This document shows positions 52,471 through 61,726 of a stretch of DNA of 64,000 nucleotides, piece by piece. The notes beneath the pieces are model-generated. The model was not told where the DNA came from. It saw only the letters and a program-made list of their open reading frames with translations, and searched no databases. Both the position numbers and the translations under genes were made by a program. The DNA comes from CBDBND01 sp965262665 (GTDB lineage Bacteria; Pseudomonadota; Alphaproteobacteria; Rhodospirillales; Rhodospirillaceae): the NCBI GenBank assembly GCA_965262665.1, contig CBDHFR010000004.1, positions 3,720,001 through 3,784,000 of the forward strand, written 5' to 3'. The stretch's first letter is position 1, and each line of letters starts with the position of its first letter.

Positions 52471-55400
52471 TTATTGGCGATTTGCATTAGGATCACCGTA
52501 TCCACCGCCGCCTGGCGTCGCGATAACGATGGTATCACCCGCCGTAACATTTGTACTGTCCGCAAAATCAAGGTTAGTACGGGTGCCGTCCGCACGTTCA
52601 ATCCAAGTTTCTCCTGACCGGCCGTTTTGACCGCCATTAAGTCCGAACGGTTCAGTACGCCGCCGTCCGGAAAGTATGGATACGGTCATGGCATCAAGAA
52701 ACTTAAGGCGGCGGTAAACGCCATTGCCGCCCTGAAAAAGACCCGCTCCGCCGGAACCTGGCCTCACTTGAAAAGAATCCACAACGACTGGAAATCGCCA
52801 TTCAAGCACTTCCGGATCAGTCAGCCGGGAGTTCGTCATATGTGTGTGAACAGCATCCGCGCCGTCAAAGTCAGATCCGGCGCCCGCACCGCCACAGATT
52901 GTTTCATAGTACTGGAAAGAATCGTTGCCGAAGGTCAGGTTGTTCATTGTGCCTTGGCTCGCGGCCAATCTTCCCAAGGCGCTAAAAAGGGCATCACATA
53001 TAATTTGTGACGTTTCGACATTCCCCGCCACGACGGCCGCCGGTGCCTTAGGATTAATCATAGAACCTTCTGGAATGATTAGTTTTATAGGTTTCAAGCA
53101 ACCTTCATTCATCGGAATGTTATCGTCGACAAGGGTGCGAAAGACATACAGAACTGCAGCCCTACAGACAGCAGATGGGGCATTGAAATTATTTGGCCGT
53201 TGTTGGGACGTCCCCGAGAAATCAACCGTCACCGACCGTGTTTTGCGATCAACTGTGACAGCAACACTGATATGACTGCCGTCATCCATTGGTGCCGTGA
53301 AACTGCCGTTCTTCAAGTTACCGATAACTCGTCTAACAGCTTCTTCAGCGTTAGCTTGAACATGTTGGGTATAGGCCTTAACTCCGTTGAGACCATATTG
53401 ATCGATCATCTTGTGCAATTCTGCACTGCCCGTCATGCAAGCGGCGACCTGAGCATGCAGGTCGGCGATGTTTTGTTGCGGATTGCGAGCGGGGTAGGGG
53501 CCTGATCCGAGGTTCTTGTACATCGCTGATTCAAGAAATTGACCGGCTTTTACTAGAGGAACCGCGTCGATCAACACACCCTCTTGGTCGATCGTCGTGC
53601 TGTATGGCGGCATTGATCCAGGTGAAATGCCGCCGATGTCAGCATGGTGACCCCTTGCTGCAACAAGAAAGGCCCTTTCATTGGTGATTTTGTCAAATAC
53701 CGGTGCAATGACGGTGACGTCGGGTAAATGAGTTCCGCCGTTATAAGGGGCATTGGTGACGAAAACGTCACCCGGATTCATGTCAACCAGGTGGGTATTC
53801 AGCACTGCTCTAACGCTTTCGCCCATGGACCCAAGGTGGACCGGCATGTGTGGGGCATTGGCAACCAAGGCGCCGTTGATATCAAAAACGGCGCAGGAAA
53901 AATCCAATCGTTCTTTGATGTTGACCGAGTAGGCTGTATTGCGCAGCACGGCACCCATTTGTTCTGCAATGGTCATGAACAAGTTGTTGAATATTTCGAC
54001 TTTCACTGGATCTATTTCCGCACCCAATGACCTGTTGGTAGAAATGACATCTTGGCGAGTGAGTTTGAGGTGATTCTTATTGGTCACCAATGCCCGCCAA
54101 TCCGGCTCGACAACTGTGGTTGCATTGTCTTCAACGATGAGAGCGGGGCCTTGGACACAATGGCCCGGCTCTAAGTTTGTTCGATGATAAATGGGCGTTG
54201 CAAGTGGCTCTCCTTTGCAAACCATGTCGACTTGCTCAAGTGGCGCAGTGGATGAACCGTTAGGCGCTGAGTCGTGCGTTTGCTCAAATGGCGGCGCACC
54301 ACCTCCGAACGCCTCAACGGTGACTGCCTCTGCTACTAAGTCCTTGTTTTCCTGTATAAAACCAAAGAGTTGGCGATGTTCCTGTTCAAAGGCGCAGACC
54401 ATGGCTTCTAACGAGTCAACAGCAACGGCCAAAGCAGTGTCAGATCCGTCATAGCGAATGAGTGCTTTTTCTTGAATCGAAATTTCGGAGTCGTTGAGGC
54501 CCTGTTCATTTAATTTTAGCCGCGCTTGTTTGCCCAGATCAGTTAATATTTGACCGATCCTCTCTTCACATTGTTTGTTAAGGCGCATCGCAATAGTTTG
54601 TTCTTTGACTACATTCAGGTGTGCCATGCCCATGCCGTAAGCGGACAAAACGCCACACAAGGGGTGAACCAAAATTTGTTCAATTCCCAACGCATCAGCA
54701 ACCTGACACGCATGTTGACCTCCCGCTCCGCCGAAACTGACAAGTGAGTAAGTCGATATATCGTAGCCGCGTTGGACAGAAATTGTCTTGATGGCATTGG
54801 CCATGTTGTCTGTCGCCAACGCAATGAAGCCTTCCGCCAATTTCGTCACACTCATTTTGGTGTTGAGTGTGGTGTTCACGCGTGCGACCAAGGTTTCAAA
54901 CGCGTTATGTACAGCGGTTGTATCCAATGGTTCGGTGCCATTGTTTCCAAAAACCGATGGAAAATGACGCGCCTGAATACGGCCAAGTAGAATATTGCAG
55001 TCTGTGATCGTTAACGGGCCACCCTGACGATAGGCGACGGGTCCCGGTTGGGCGCCCGCACTTTCCGGTCCCACACGCAATCGGAGCCCATCAAAGATGC
55101 ACATGGATCCGCCGCCAGCCGCTACCGTATGAATCAACATCATGGGAGCGCGAATGCGCACACCGGCAACAACGGAATCAAAAGTACGTTCAAAGTCACT
55201 TTTAAAGTGCGACACATCCGTCGAAGTGCCGCCCATATCGAAGCCGATCACATTCTGAATACCTGCAGAAGAGGCGATTCCGGCCATGCCGACAACGCCC
55301 CCAGCGGGTCCCGAAAGAATGGCATCTTTACCTCGAAACAGGCCCGCCGACGTCAGGCCGCCGTTTGACTGCATGAAAAAGAGCCTACTGCCATCGATAC

Positions 55401-56079
55401 GCTGTTCAACCTGGCTCACATACCGTTTGAGAATGGGGGAAAGATACGCGTCTGCGACCGTCGTATCGCCGCGGCCAATCAACTTCATCAACGGAATAAC
55501 GTCATGAGAGGCGGAAATCTGTTCAAAACCTATTTCCGTTGCGATTTCAGCTACCCGCTGTTCGTGTGTGGGATGTCTATCAGCGTGAAGTAGAATAATC
55601 GCAACTGATCTAAACCCCTTTTCGTGCGCTCTTTGCAGATTAGAACGCACGTCATCTTCATTAAGTGGTGTCCCAATGGTCCCGTCAGCGAACACTCGTT
55701 CTTCAACTTCAATTGTCTCAGAGTAAAGCACGCCCGGACGGTTAATTTTTAGGTCAAAGAGTTGAGGCCGGTTTTGATTACCGATGAATAAAGCATCGGC
55801 AAATCCCCGAGTAATGGCTAATAAAGTGCGCTCACCTTTCCTTTCCAGCAGGGCGTTTGTTGCAACGGTTGTCCCCATCTTGATGGACTCAACGTCACGA
55901 GTAGGAAAAGTTTGATTGTCCGTTACTCCGAGAATTCTCCTCATTCCGGCTAAGGCAGCGTCTGGATAGTGTTTGGGATTTTCAGACAGGAGTTTTTCGG
56001 CGGTGATGCTGCCGTCAGGAGACAAGGCAACGATATCTGTGAATGTGCCACCGCGATCAATCCAAAAATGCCATCCCAT
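52471..56079 (-). CDS. 5-oxoprolinase / hydantoinase A-B fusion
   Basis: The 1202-residue protein joins HyuA (about 1-685) and HyuB (about 690-1202). The ATP-binding Hsp70/actin-like fold shows in WIDRGGTFTDIVALSPDG, KMGTTVATNALLERKGERTL and GFDMGGTSTDVSHF; RGDTTVADAYLSPILKRYV follows. The HyuB half has EIFNNLFMTIAEQMGAVLRN, GDVFVTNAPYNGGTHLPDVT and ends in ATPGGGGYGDP. ATP-dependent opening of 5-oxoproline or a similar lactam or hydantoin is expected. The ATG at 56079 gives MGWHFWIDRGG; an upstream ATG at 56127 adds a less family-like extension. Confidence 0.85.
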   Translation of the reverse strand: MGWHFWIDRGGTFTDIVALSPDGSITAEKLLSENPKHYPDAALAGMRRILGVTDNQTFPTRDVESIKMGTTVATNALLERKGERTLLAITRGFADALFIGNQNRPQLFDLKINRPGVLYSETIEVEERVFADGTIGTPLNEDDVRSNLQRAHEKGFRSVAIILLHADRHPTHEQRVAEIATEIGFEQISASHDVIPLMKLIGRGDTTVADAYLSPILKRYVSQVEQRIDGSRLFFMQSNGGLTSAGLFRGKDAILSGPAGGVVGMAGIASSAGIQNVIGFDMGGTSTDVSHFKSDFERTFDSVVAGVRIRAPMMLIHTVAAGGGSMCIFDGLRLRVGPESAGAQPGPVAYRQGGPLTITDCNILLGRIQARHFPSVFGNNGTEPLDTTAVHNAFETLVARVNTTLNTKMSVTKLAEGFIALATDNMANAIKTISVQRGYDISTYSLVSFGGAGGQHACQVADALGIEQILVHPLCGVLSAYGMGMAHLNVVKEQTIAMRLNKQCEERIGQILTDLGKQARLKLNEQGLNDSEISIQEKALIRYDGSDTALAVAVDSLEAMVCAFEQEHRQLFGFIQENKDLVAEAVTVEAFGGGAPPFEQTHDSAPNGSSTAPLEQVDMVCKGEPLATPIYHRTNLEPGHCVQGPALIVEDNATTVVEPDWRALVTNKNHLKLTRQDVISTNRSLGAEIDPVKVEIFNNLFMTIAEQMGAVLRNTAYSVNIKERLDFSCAVFDINGALVANAPHMPVHLGSMGESVRAVLNTHLVDMNPGDVFVTNAPYNGGTHLPDVTVIAPVFDKITNERAFLVAARGHHADIGGISPGSMPPYSTTIDQEGVLIDAVPLVKAGQFLESAMYKNLGSGPYPARNPQQNIADLHAQVAACMTGSAELHKMIDQYGLNGVKAYTQHVQANAEEAVRRVIGNLKNGSFTAPMDDGSHISVAVTVDRKTRSVTVDFSGTSQQRPNNFNAPSAVCRAAVLYVFRTLVDDNIPMNEGCLKPIKLIIPEGSMINPKAPAAVVAGNVETSQIICDALFSALGRLAASQGTMNNLTFGNDSFQYYETICGGAGAGSDFDGADAVHTHMTNSRLTDPEVLEWRFPVVVDSFQVRPGSGGAGLFQGGNGVYRRLKFLDAMTVSILSGRRRTEPFGLNGGQNGRSGETWIERADGTRTNLDFADSTNVTAGDTIVIATPGGGGYGDPNANRQ

Positions 56080-56349
56080 GATATCTGCCGGTTGTCTCGC
56101 TTTTGCCACTTGACGGCAACGTTTCATGCCAAACGAATTCTTGCAAGGCCTTGTTCACACTAGGAAAAAGAAGACTAGAAAGGTACTGTACATCGCTGTT
56201 TCAAAGACATTTTGCGTGGTCAAATAACAATTGAAGCGACCGATGACACCATATTCCCGTGACAATCCAAGCGCAGATTACGTCACCCTCTTAAAACTAT
56301 ATGGGCAAATTGAGCTACTCCCCGATCCTTGGACAGATTCTGGTGTGAT

Positions 56350-56832
56350 TTAAACTACTCTTTGCACCTGCTGATCGGGTTGGTGTTGCTCGATTGCCTG
56401 CCAATAGACTACGGCAGGTGGCTTGCCGCCAAGGGCGGAATGTGGACGCCTGTCATTGTAGAACGCCATCCATTTACGGATACCCGCCCTGGCCGGTGAG
56501 CCGGTCTCCTAGGCGTGCAGATAGACGCACTCGTATTTGAGCGTGCGCCACAGCCGCTCGACGAAGATGTTGTCGAGGAACCGCCCTTTGCCGTCGATTG
56601 AGATGCGCACGTCCATCTGCCGCAGCCGGTCGGTCCATGCAAACGACGTGAACTGGCTGCCCTGGTCGGTGTTCATGATCTCCGGCGTGCCGAACTTGTA
56701 GACCGCCTCGTTCAGCGCCTCGGAACAAAAGTCGGCCTCCAACGTGTTAGAGATGCGCCAGGCCAGGACCTTACGGGTAAACCAGTCCATGATCGCAACC
56801 AGATACAGGAACCCCCGGCGCATCGGTAGGTA
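56350..56832 (-). pseudogene. IS3-family transposase (orfB) C-terminal fragment with in-frame stop
   Basis: The integrase core reads YLPMRRGFLYLVAIMDWFTR, IMNTDQGSQFTS and NIFVERLWRTLKYECVYLHA, which contain the second Asp and Glu of the DDE triad. An in-frame TAG follows at a position usually Tyr (H-A-stop-E-T-G-S), and the frame then continues ARAGIRKWMAFYNDRRPHSA to a natural TAA at 56350. The N-terminal part is cut off where an IS630-type end begins. Inactive remnant. Confidence 0.85.
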
Positions 56833-56860
56833 TGATCGGGACTAAATTGAATCTGCTCTA
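56830..56860 (-). mobile_element. IS630-type terminal fragment
   Basis: About 30 bases (TATGATCGGGACTAAATTGA, then ATCTGCTCTA) match the transposase-stop end of the element at 7540-8594. The rest of the element was lost and the IS3 piece now abuts it. The terminal CTA lies in the stop codon of the adjacent DUF1800 relic. Confidence 0.8.
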
Positions 56861-57308
56861 GCGGTAAGCAAACTCATCCGTCGTGGCAATAAGTCCAACC
56901 AGTTGCCGCAAATGAAACTCAACAGTATTGCCGGCGGAATTGCCCTCGCCGACATAGGTGAGAATACCGCTTTTCGACATTGCAAAGTCCACCAAGGCGT
57001 CCATTTTCTCTGCTGTGAGTTCGTAACCGACCATACGGCCGACCCAATCCTCAACCAGCTCTATAACCGAGTCTGTGGCCAGGGACTCATCGGTTATGGA
57101 CACGTTCGTTAACGGCCGATTGAGACTCGTGAGAAGAGCATTCCATTGAGTCATCATTGAAGTTGACGACAGCCAGCACCCGTCCACATCAGGAGACCCA
57201 TCGGGTGTCCCAACCTATGGATTGGACATAGGCTTCATCAACGGCGCGGGCACCGAATGCCGCACGATTGAGGGCTAACCGTTCGAAGGAAGGCTGAGTG
57301 GGCAACAT
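56858..57308 (-). pseudogene. DUF1800 protein relic (both ends only)
   Basis: The start MLPTQPSFERLALNRAAFGA and YVQSIGWDTR parallel the N-terminus of the DUF1800 gene at 58756-60378. The reading then breaks, and the last 90 or so residues resume in another frame (SVIELVEDWVGRMVGYELTA, LRQLVGLIATTDEFAYR), parallel to the C-terminus of the same gene. Nearly the whole middle (about 400 residues) is deleted. An IS630-type end was inserted at the TA of its TAG stop. Confidence 0.85.
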
Positions 57309-57411
57309 GGATCTCTTAATCCTTGTAAGGCCCCTCCGGCTCCTACCCAAAGCGGATGGGGGGTTCTAAGTCATCCCTGAGTCAGCACAGGGACAGTCTT
57401 AAAACGCTCAA

Positions 57412-57435
57412 CCCTCCAGCATGGTTGCCAGAGGG
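57412..57435 (-). terminator. Terminator-like hairpin after the DUF1501 gene
   Basis: In the leftward transcript CCCTCTGGCA pairs with TGCTGGAGGG around ACCA, with two mismatches, followed by TTGAGCGTTTT. It lies 12 bases after the DUF1501 stop and would end the DUF1800-DUF1501 transcript. Confidence 0.5.
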
Positions 57436-57446
57436 CCGAGATAAAC

Positions 57447-58745
57447 TTAGCCGGCGTTGGTTGCTGTAGAACTCGCCACGGCTGTGCCGGTGACCGCTGA
57501 ATCGTCACCATCGACAACACCCAGCGGGCTGTAGGTCACGGTCGGGAACACGGTGTCCAGGCCCGGGCTGCAATGCCGCTTGGCCAGCACTTCGCTGATC
57601 ACTTGTCGGTAATCGGTGGTGACGGCTAAGTCACCGTTGTCCAGATCAGCATTCTCAATGCCGGGCCATTCACCATAGATTTGTCCGCCATTGGCGCTGC
57701 CCGACAGCACCATCATTGTCGTGCCGGAACCATGGTCCGTGCCATTGCTGGCATTTTCATTGAGGCGTCGGCCAAATTCAGTCATGAACACCAGGGTAAT
57801 GCGGTCTTGGTAATCGACCATATCGTCCCAAAAAGCGACCAGGGACTGAGACAGTTCATTGGCGTTGTTGCGGAATTCGTTGACCAAATTGTTGTGGTGA
57901 TCCCACCCGCCATAATCAACCGTGGCCACATCTAGCCCGACATCCATTTTTATTAAAGTCGCCAGATTACGGAGAGATCCAGACAATGGACCATTGGTAT
58001 AGGCCGGCTCTTCGCTGCCGTCATCGGCGTCGAACTGGTTTTCAAGCTCATCAAGCTTCGTCTGTACGGTGTCGATGGCATCCAGGGTTTGTAAGGCGAC
58101 TTGCTGGTACGCCGAACCTCCGGCCGCGTTGAGCGCCGAAATCACATTGGCGTTTGCATCACCGCCGGAGACGTTGAAATTATATACGTCGGGTATGCTC
58201 ACAGCCTGCGGATACCCCAACAAAGAGATTGGATTGTTGGAGTTGGTGGAAACGGTCGACAGAAGCGGGCGCTCGGCAGTCAAAGACTCAAGATGCCGGG
58301 TCAGCCAACCATTGGATAGTGCCGTTTCATTGTCCGCTAAACCACGTTCCATCATATCCATGGACTTGAAGTGACTGCGGTTCTCCGTGGGTACGCCGGA
58401 CGCGTGCACAATGGAGAGGTCGCCCGATTTATACAAATCGTTCAACGGCGCTGCTTCAGCATGCATGAAGAAGTCCACACCACCAATGCCATTGGCCAAC
58501 AGCGTGCCTGCATCTGTTCCACTGGATTGAACAGCGATTGTCGGCCGGGCGTCTTGATATTCGCCAACGTCCGCCGGGGCAACCAGTTGAAGACCGTCTG
58601 TTCCGCCGCGGGCAAACAGGACGACGAGAATGTCGCCGGAGGTCGATCCTTCCGCGGCCATGGAAACACGCAGGCCAGGTCCGACTGATGCCATAAAGGC
58701 GCCGCTCGAGGCGCTGACGAGAAGGTTTCTACGGCTAAGTTTCAT
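57447..58745 (-). CDS. DUF1501 family exported protein
   Basis: The 432-residue protein has a Tat signal (LSRRNLLVSASSGAFMASVG) and the DUF1501 pattern: LVVLFARGGTDGLQLVAPAD, VHASGVPTENRSHFKSMDMM and the terminal VFMTEFGRRLNENASNGTDH. The fold is alkaline-phosphatase/sulfatase-like, and the family is usually encoded with a DUF1800 protein, as here (10-base gap). Function is unknown; export to the periplasm is supported by the Tat motif. Confidence 0.9.
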   Translation of the reverse strand: MKLSRRNLLVSASSGAFMASVGPGLRVSMAAEGSTSGDILVVLFARGGTDGLQLVAPADVGEYQDARPTIAVQSSGTDAGTLLANGIGGVDFFMHAEAAPLNDLYKSGDLSIVHASGVPTENRSHFKSMDMMERGLADNETALSNGWLTRHLESLTAERPLLSTVSTNSNNPISLLGYPQAVSIPDVYNFNVSGGDANANVISALNAAGGSAYQQVALQTLDAIDTVQTKLDELENQFDADDGSEEPAYTNGPLSGSLRNLATLIKMDVGLDVATVDYGGWDHHNNLVNEFRNNANELSQSLVAFWDDMVDYQDRITLVFMTEFGRRLNENASNGTDHGSGTTMMVLSGSANGGQIYGEWPGIENADLDNGDLAVTTDYRQVISEVLAKRHCSPGLDTVFPTVTYSPLGVVDGDDSAVTGTAVASSTATNAG

Positions 58746-58755
58746 TGGTTTTCTC

Positions 58756-60378
58756 CTAACGGAACGAGGATTCTTCGGTGGTGGTGATCAGGCCAGCCAG
58801 ACGGGTGAATGTGTATTCAATGTCTTCTTCTGAACCAGAGTCCAGGGCGGTGATCACCCCTTGAAAACCCGAGGCATCCTCAATGAGAGTATTGGTCACT
58901 TCTGCGGATGGTTCATAGCCGATCATCATCCGGCCGAGCCAGTATTCGACCACTTCTGTTGCCGAATTCTTAGCTTCTTCCGGAGTCTGATCGGTGAACG
59001 TGGTGGCCAGTTCTTCCAAGAAAAATAGCCCAAGACTGTAATTCCAGGTGGTCAGATGGGCCGACGATGACAACCAATATTCCGTGTTGTCGGGGCGTCC
59101 ATCGGGCGTCGGCCAGGTGAACAGGCTGTCATCCAAGTTGTGGAATAGGCATGCCATCCACTGATGGGCGTTCACAACCGTGTCGGTGGTTCGGTACAAA
59201 GCCATAAGACGTTCCCACGGCTGGCGAATCTTGGTTTGGGGCCCTTCGCCGATTTGCGGCCCATCGAGCAAAATGGCTTCCATCACCTTTTTGATTTGAT
59301 CAGGGCCTTCTTGGTTGGCCATCCAGCCGTCCACAGCGCGGGTGTGGACGGCTTCGGGTGGGTTGTCGCCGAAGATACGAACCAACAGCTTGTTGACAAT
59401 GAACTCGGCAGTACCCGGGTGTTTGGCGGCTATATCGATGACCTCCCGGCCTTGCTCCATATCCTCTTCCATATTCTGAAGCGCGACACCCATGAACGAG
59501 GTGGCCGCTGTATTGTGCTGCACCGCGTTGTAGGTGAATAGTCCGGTGATCGGGAGAAAGACATTAAAACCTTCATCTGACCTTTGGCCGGCTTCCACCG
59601 TCCAGCCCGACAAGGCCTTTGACGCTTCGATGATGTCCGCGTCCGTATATCCCGGGGTGTTGACACCAATTTCGTTGCCTAGGCCAACGGGCGATCCTGA
59701 GGAGAGACTTTCCACCCCGAGATAATACTCTTCACCCATGGTGTGCAGTTCGAGCAATTCACGGGCATAGTTTTCATTGGGCAGCACGGCATCGCTGACC
59801 ACGTTGTCGAGATAGAACAACATGGATGTCGACACGGTGTTGGCTTCCAGCATTTCCCGGAAGTTGCCGAGCGCATAGGGGCGAATGTGTTCCCGGTCGT
59901 ATACCGGCAACGTGGCACCGCCAAACTGGCTTTCATCCCGGGCGATATTGAAATACATGTGTCAGAAATCGACCATGAATTCACGGACCTGATGTTCCGC
60001 ATGCACGGCCCCAATCCAACTGGACGCCGTGATTTCCTGTTGAATGCGTTTCAGTTCAGCGAAGGAAACGGTTTGGCCCGCTTCCACAGCGAGATCGAAC
60101 AGCGTTTCCGTATCGGTGTTCAGGTAATTGAGCGGACGATCCTCGTCGACGGCTTCCCAACCACCTTCCTCGTTTTCCTGCTCCCTATATTGGATGTGCA
60201 TGGTTTGCGCCGCGATATGCGTGGTCAGCGCGTCATCATCTTCAACGGGGGCGTTGAGTTGCTCTTCCACATGGGCTTCCCAGCCAATGGATTGGACGTA
60301 CTCCTCGTCCACGTCCCGGCATCCAAAGGTGATGCGGTTAAGAGCGATGCGTTCAAAGCTTGGTTCAGCTGCTACCAT
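58756..60378 (-). pseudogene. DUF1800 family protein with an in-frame TGA
   Basis: The reading gives EPSFERIALNRITFGCRDVD at the start, HQVREFMVDF then TGA (59962-59964) then HMYFNIARDESQFG, and NENYARELLELHTMGEEYYL with the rest of a normal DUF1800 protein (about 540 codons in all). Family members have Trp at the TGA position (VDFW-H-x-x-F), so TGG-to-TGA is the simplest change. The rest of the frame is intact and the C-terminal stop overlaps a GGAG site for DUF1501. It may be a recent nonsense mutation, a sequencing error, or read-through. The companion DUF1501 gene looks intact. Confidence 0.75.
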
Positions 60379-60631
60379 GAGGTCCTCACTCAGCTAAACC
60401 AGAGGGGTATTCAGTGGTCAAAACCCTATAGTAGTGTGGATTAAGAATCAATAAACGCTGTGTAACCCCGCTGTAACGGTTCGTATTGAGCCAAAACAAA
60501 GAGTTAAACGAACAATACATTCTGCGAAAATTTCCCAGAATATTTAAAAGTATAGTTATGAGACGGATGAACATGGTTGTTTATTCGATCAGTTATTTAG
60601 GTGTTGCATCACAATTACTTGCTGCTGAACC
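60379..60631. other. Promoter-side gap upstream of the DUF1800 gene
   Basis: This 253-base AT-rich stretch carries no gene on either strand. It should contain the promoter of the leftward DUF1800-DUF1501 operon. Its right edge is the target TA of an IS630-type element. No clear -35/-10 pair can be assigned with confidence. Confidence 0.4.
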
Positions 60632-61313
60632 TAGAGCGGTTTGACTGAATTGTGAATCGAAGGGGATTCCCAAGCGTCCCACTCCATGATTCTATATCCC
60701 GAGGCTATTTGGGAGTCAGACATGGGGCATTGTTACGGGAATGATCTTCGCCGGCGGGTCGTCGAGGCGGTCACTGGGGGTCTGTCTGCACGGGGGGCCG
60801 CGGCGCGTTTTCGTGTCGCGCCAGCGACGGCGATCCACTGGCGCTGGCGCGAGACGGGATCGATTGAGCCCGACCGCCAGGGCCAACCGCCTGGCTCGAA
60901 GCTGGATGCGCATGAGGCCTTTATCCTGGCTCTGGTGGCGCAGACCAAGGCTATGACGCTGGCCGAGATTGGCGAGAAGCTGGCGGCGTCGCACGGGGTT
61001 CGGGTGTGCCCGTCGACGGGTCTGGCACTTCTTCGCCAAGCGCGGGCTGACGCACAAAAAAAGGCCGGCCATGCAGCGGAGCAGCGGCGCCCGGACGTGC
61101 TCGCGCGGCGCCGGCTCTGGTTCGAAGACCAGGCAGGGCTCGCTCCGGAACGGCTGATCTTCATCGACGAGACCGGCGCGTCGATGAAGATGGCGCGGCT
61201 GCGGGGATGGTCGCGCAAAGGCGAACGGTGCCGGGCCGCCATACCCCATGGCCATTGGAAGACCACCACGTTGACCGCCGGCTTGCGCCTCTCCGGCCTG
61301 GCGGCCCCGATGC
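60632..61313 (+). mobile_element. IS630-type element, 5' two-thirds
   Basis: The terminus CTAGAGCGGTTTGACTGAAT begins at 60631-60632 and the body matches the 7540-8594 copy in the opposite orientation. A rightward transposase frame starts at 60686 (MILYPEAIWESDMGHCYGND) and keeps FIDETGASMKMARLRGWSRK with the first catalytic Asp. It has a frame slip near GVRVCPST and a run of seven A near 61055 where the other copy has eight. After GGCGGCCCCGATGC it changes abruptly to a different element. Confidence 0.85.
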
Positions 61314-61638
61314 ACGACCACAAATCTCCCGGCGCAGTTCCGAAGCTGACGGCGGTGGAGAGGGTGGCGTTGGCACACCACCGGCGAATTGGAGTTCCCC
61401 GACAACATCACGCCGCTGTTCCTGCCGCCCAGATCGCCGGAGCCGGACCCGGCCGAAAACATCTGGCAGTACCTGCGCCAGACCTACCTGTCGAACCGCG
61501 TCTTCGACAGTTACGAAGACATCGTCGATGAGGCGTGTCACGCCTGGAACAAGCTCATCGACAAGCCCTCGAAAATCATGTCGATTGGTATGCGCAAATG
61601 GGCACACGAAGGTCAAATTCAATGACCGTTGGTATTAG
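61314..61638 (+). mobile_element. Second IS630-type element, transposase 3' fragment
   Basis: From about 61389 the rightward frame reads EFPDNITPLFLPPRSPEPDP, then AENIWQYLRQTYLSNRVFDS and HAWNKLIDKPSKIMSIGMRK to a TGA at 61623. This is the C-terminal end of another IS630 subgroup with the last catalytic Glu (DPAENIW). The end CCGTTGGTATTA at 61627-61638 matches the relic at 16267-16294 as complement. It is joined to the first element with no flanking host DNA between. Confidence 0.8.
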
Positions 61639-61678
61639 ATGCCGGAAACCAGCGAATCGGATGCAAAACGGCCAAAAA

Positions 61679-61704
61679 AAGGGCCGACGGCTAAGCCGGC
61701 CCTT
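61679..61704 (-). terminator. Rho-independent terminator of the TonB receptor gene
   Basis: In the leftward transcript AAGGGCCG pairs with CGGCCCTT around a 10-base loop, followed by a run of T (CCCTTTTTTTGG). It lies 23 bases beyond the receptor stop codon. Confidence 0.85.
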
Positions 61705-61726
61705 AAACCTTTGATTTTACAGCAGT

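Noticed and set aside
60686..61531. Single 281-codon transposase as a working fusion enzyme
   Set aside because: The frame crosses a frame slip and the junction of two elements; the second half is out of frame with the true transposase end.
9226..61638. Possible alternative genetic code because of the in-frame TGA and TAG
   Set aside because: TGA and TAG end many intact genes in the window, and the TAG case is in a truncated IS3 relic; local mutations explain both.
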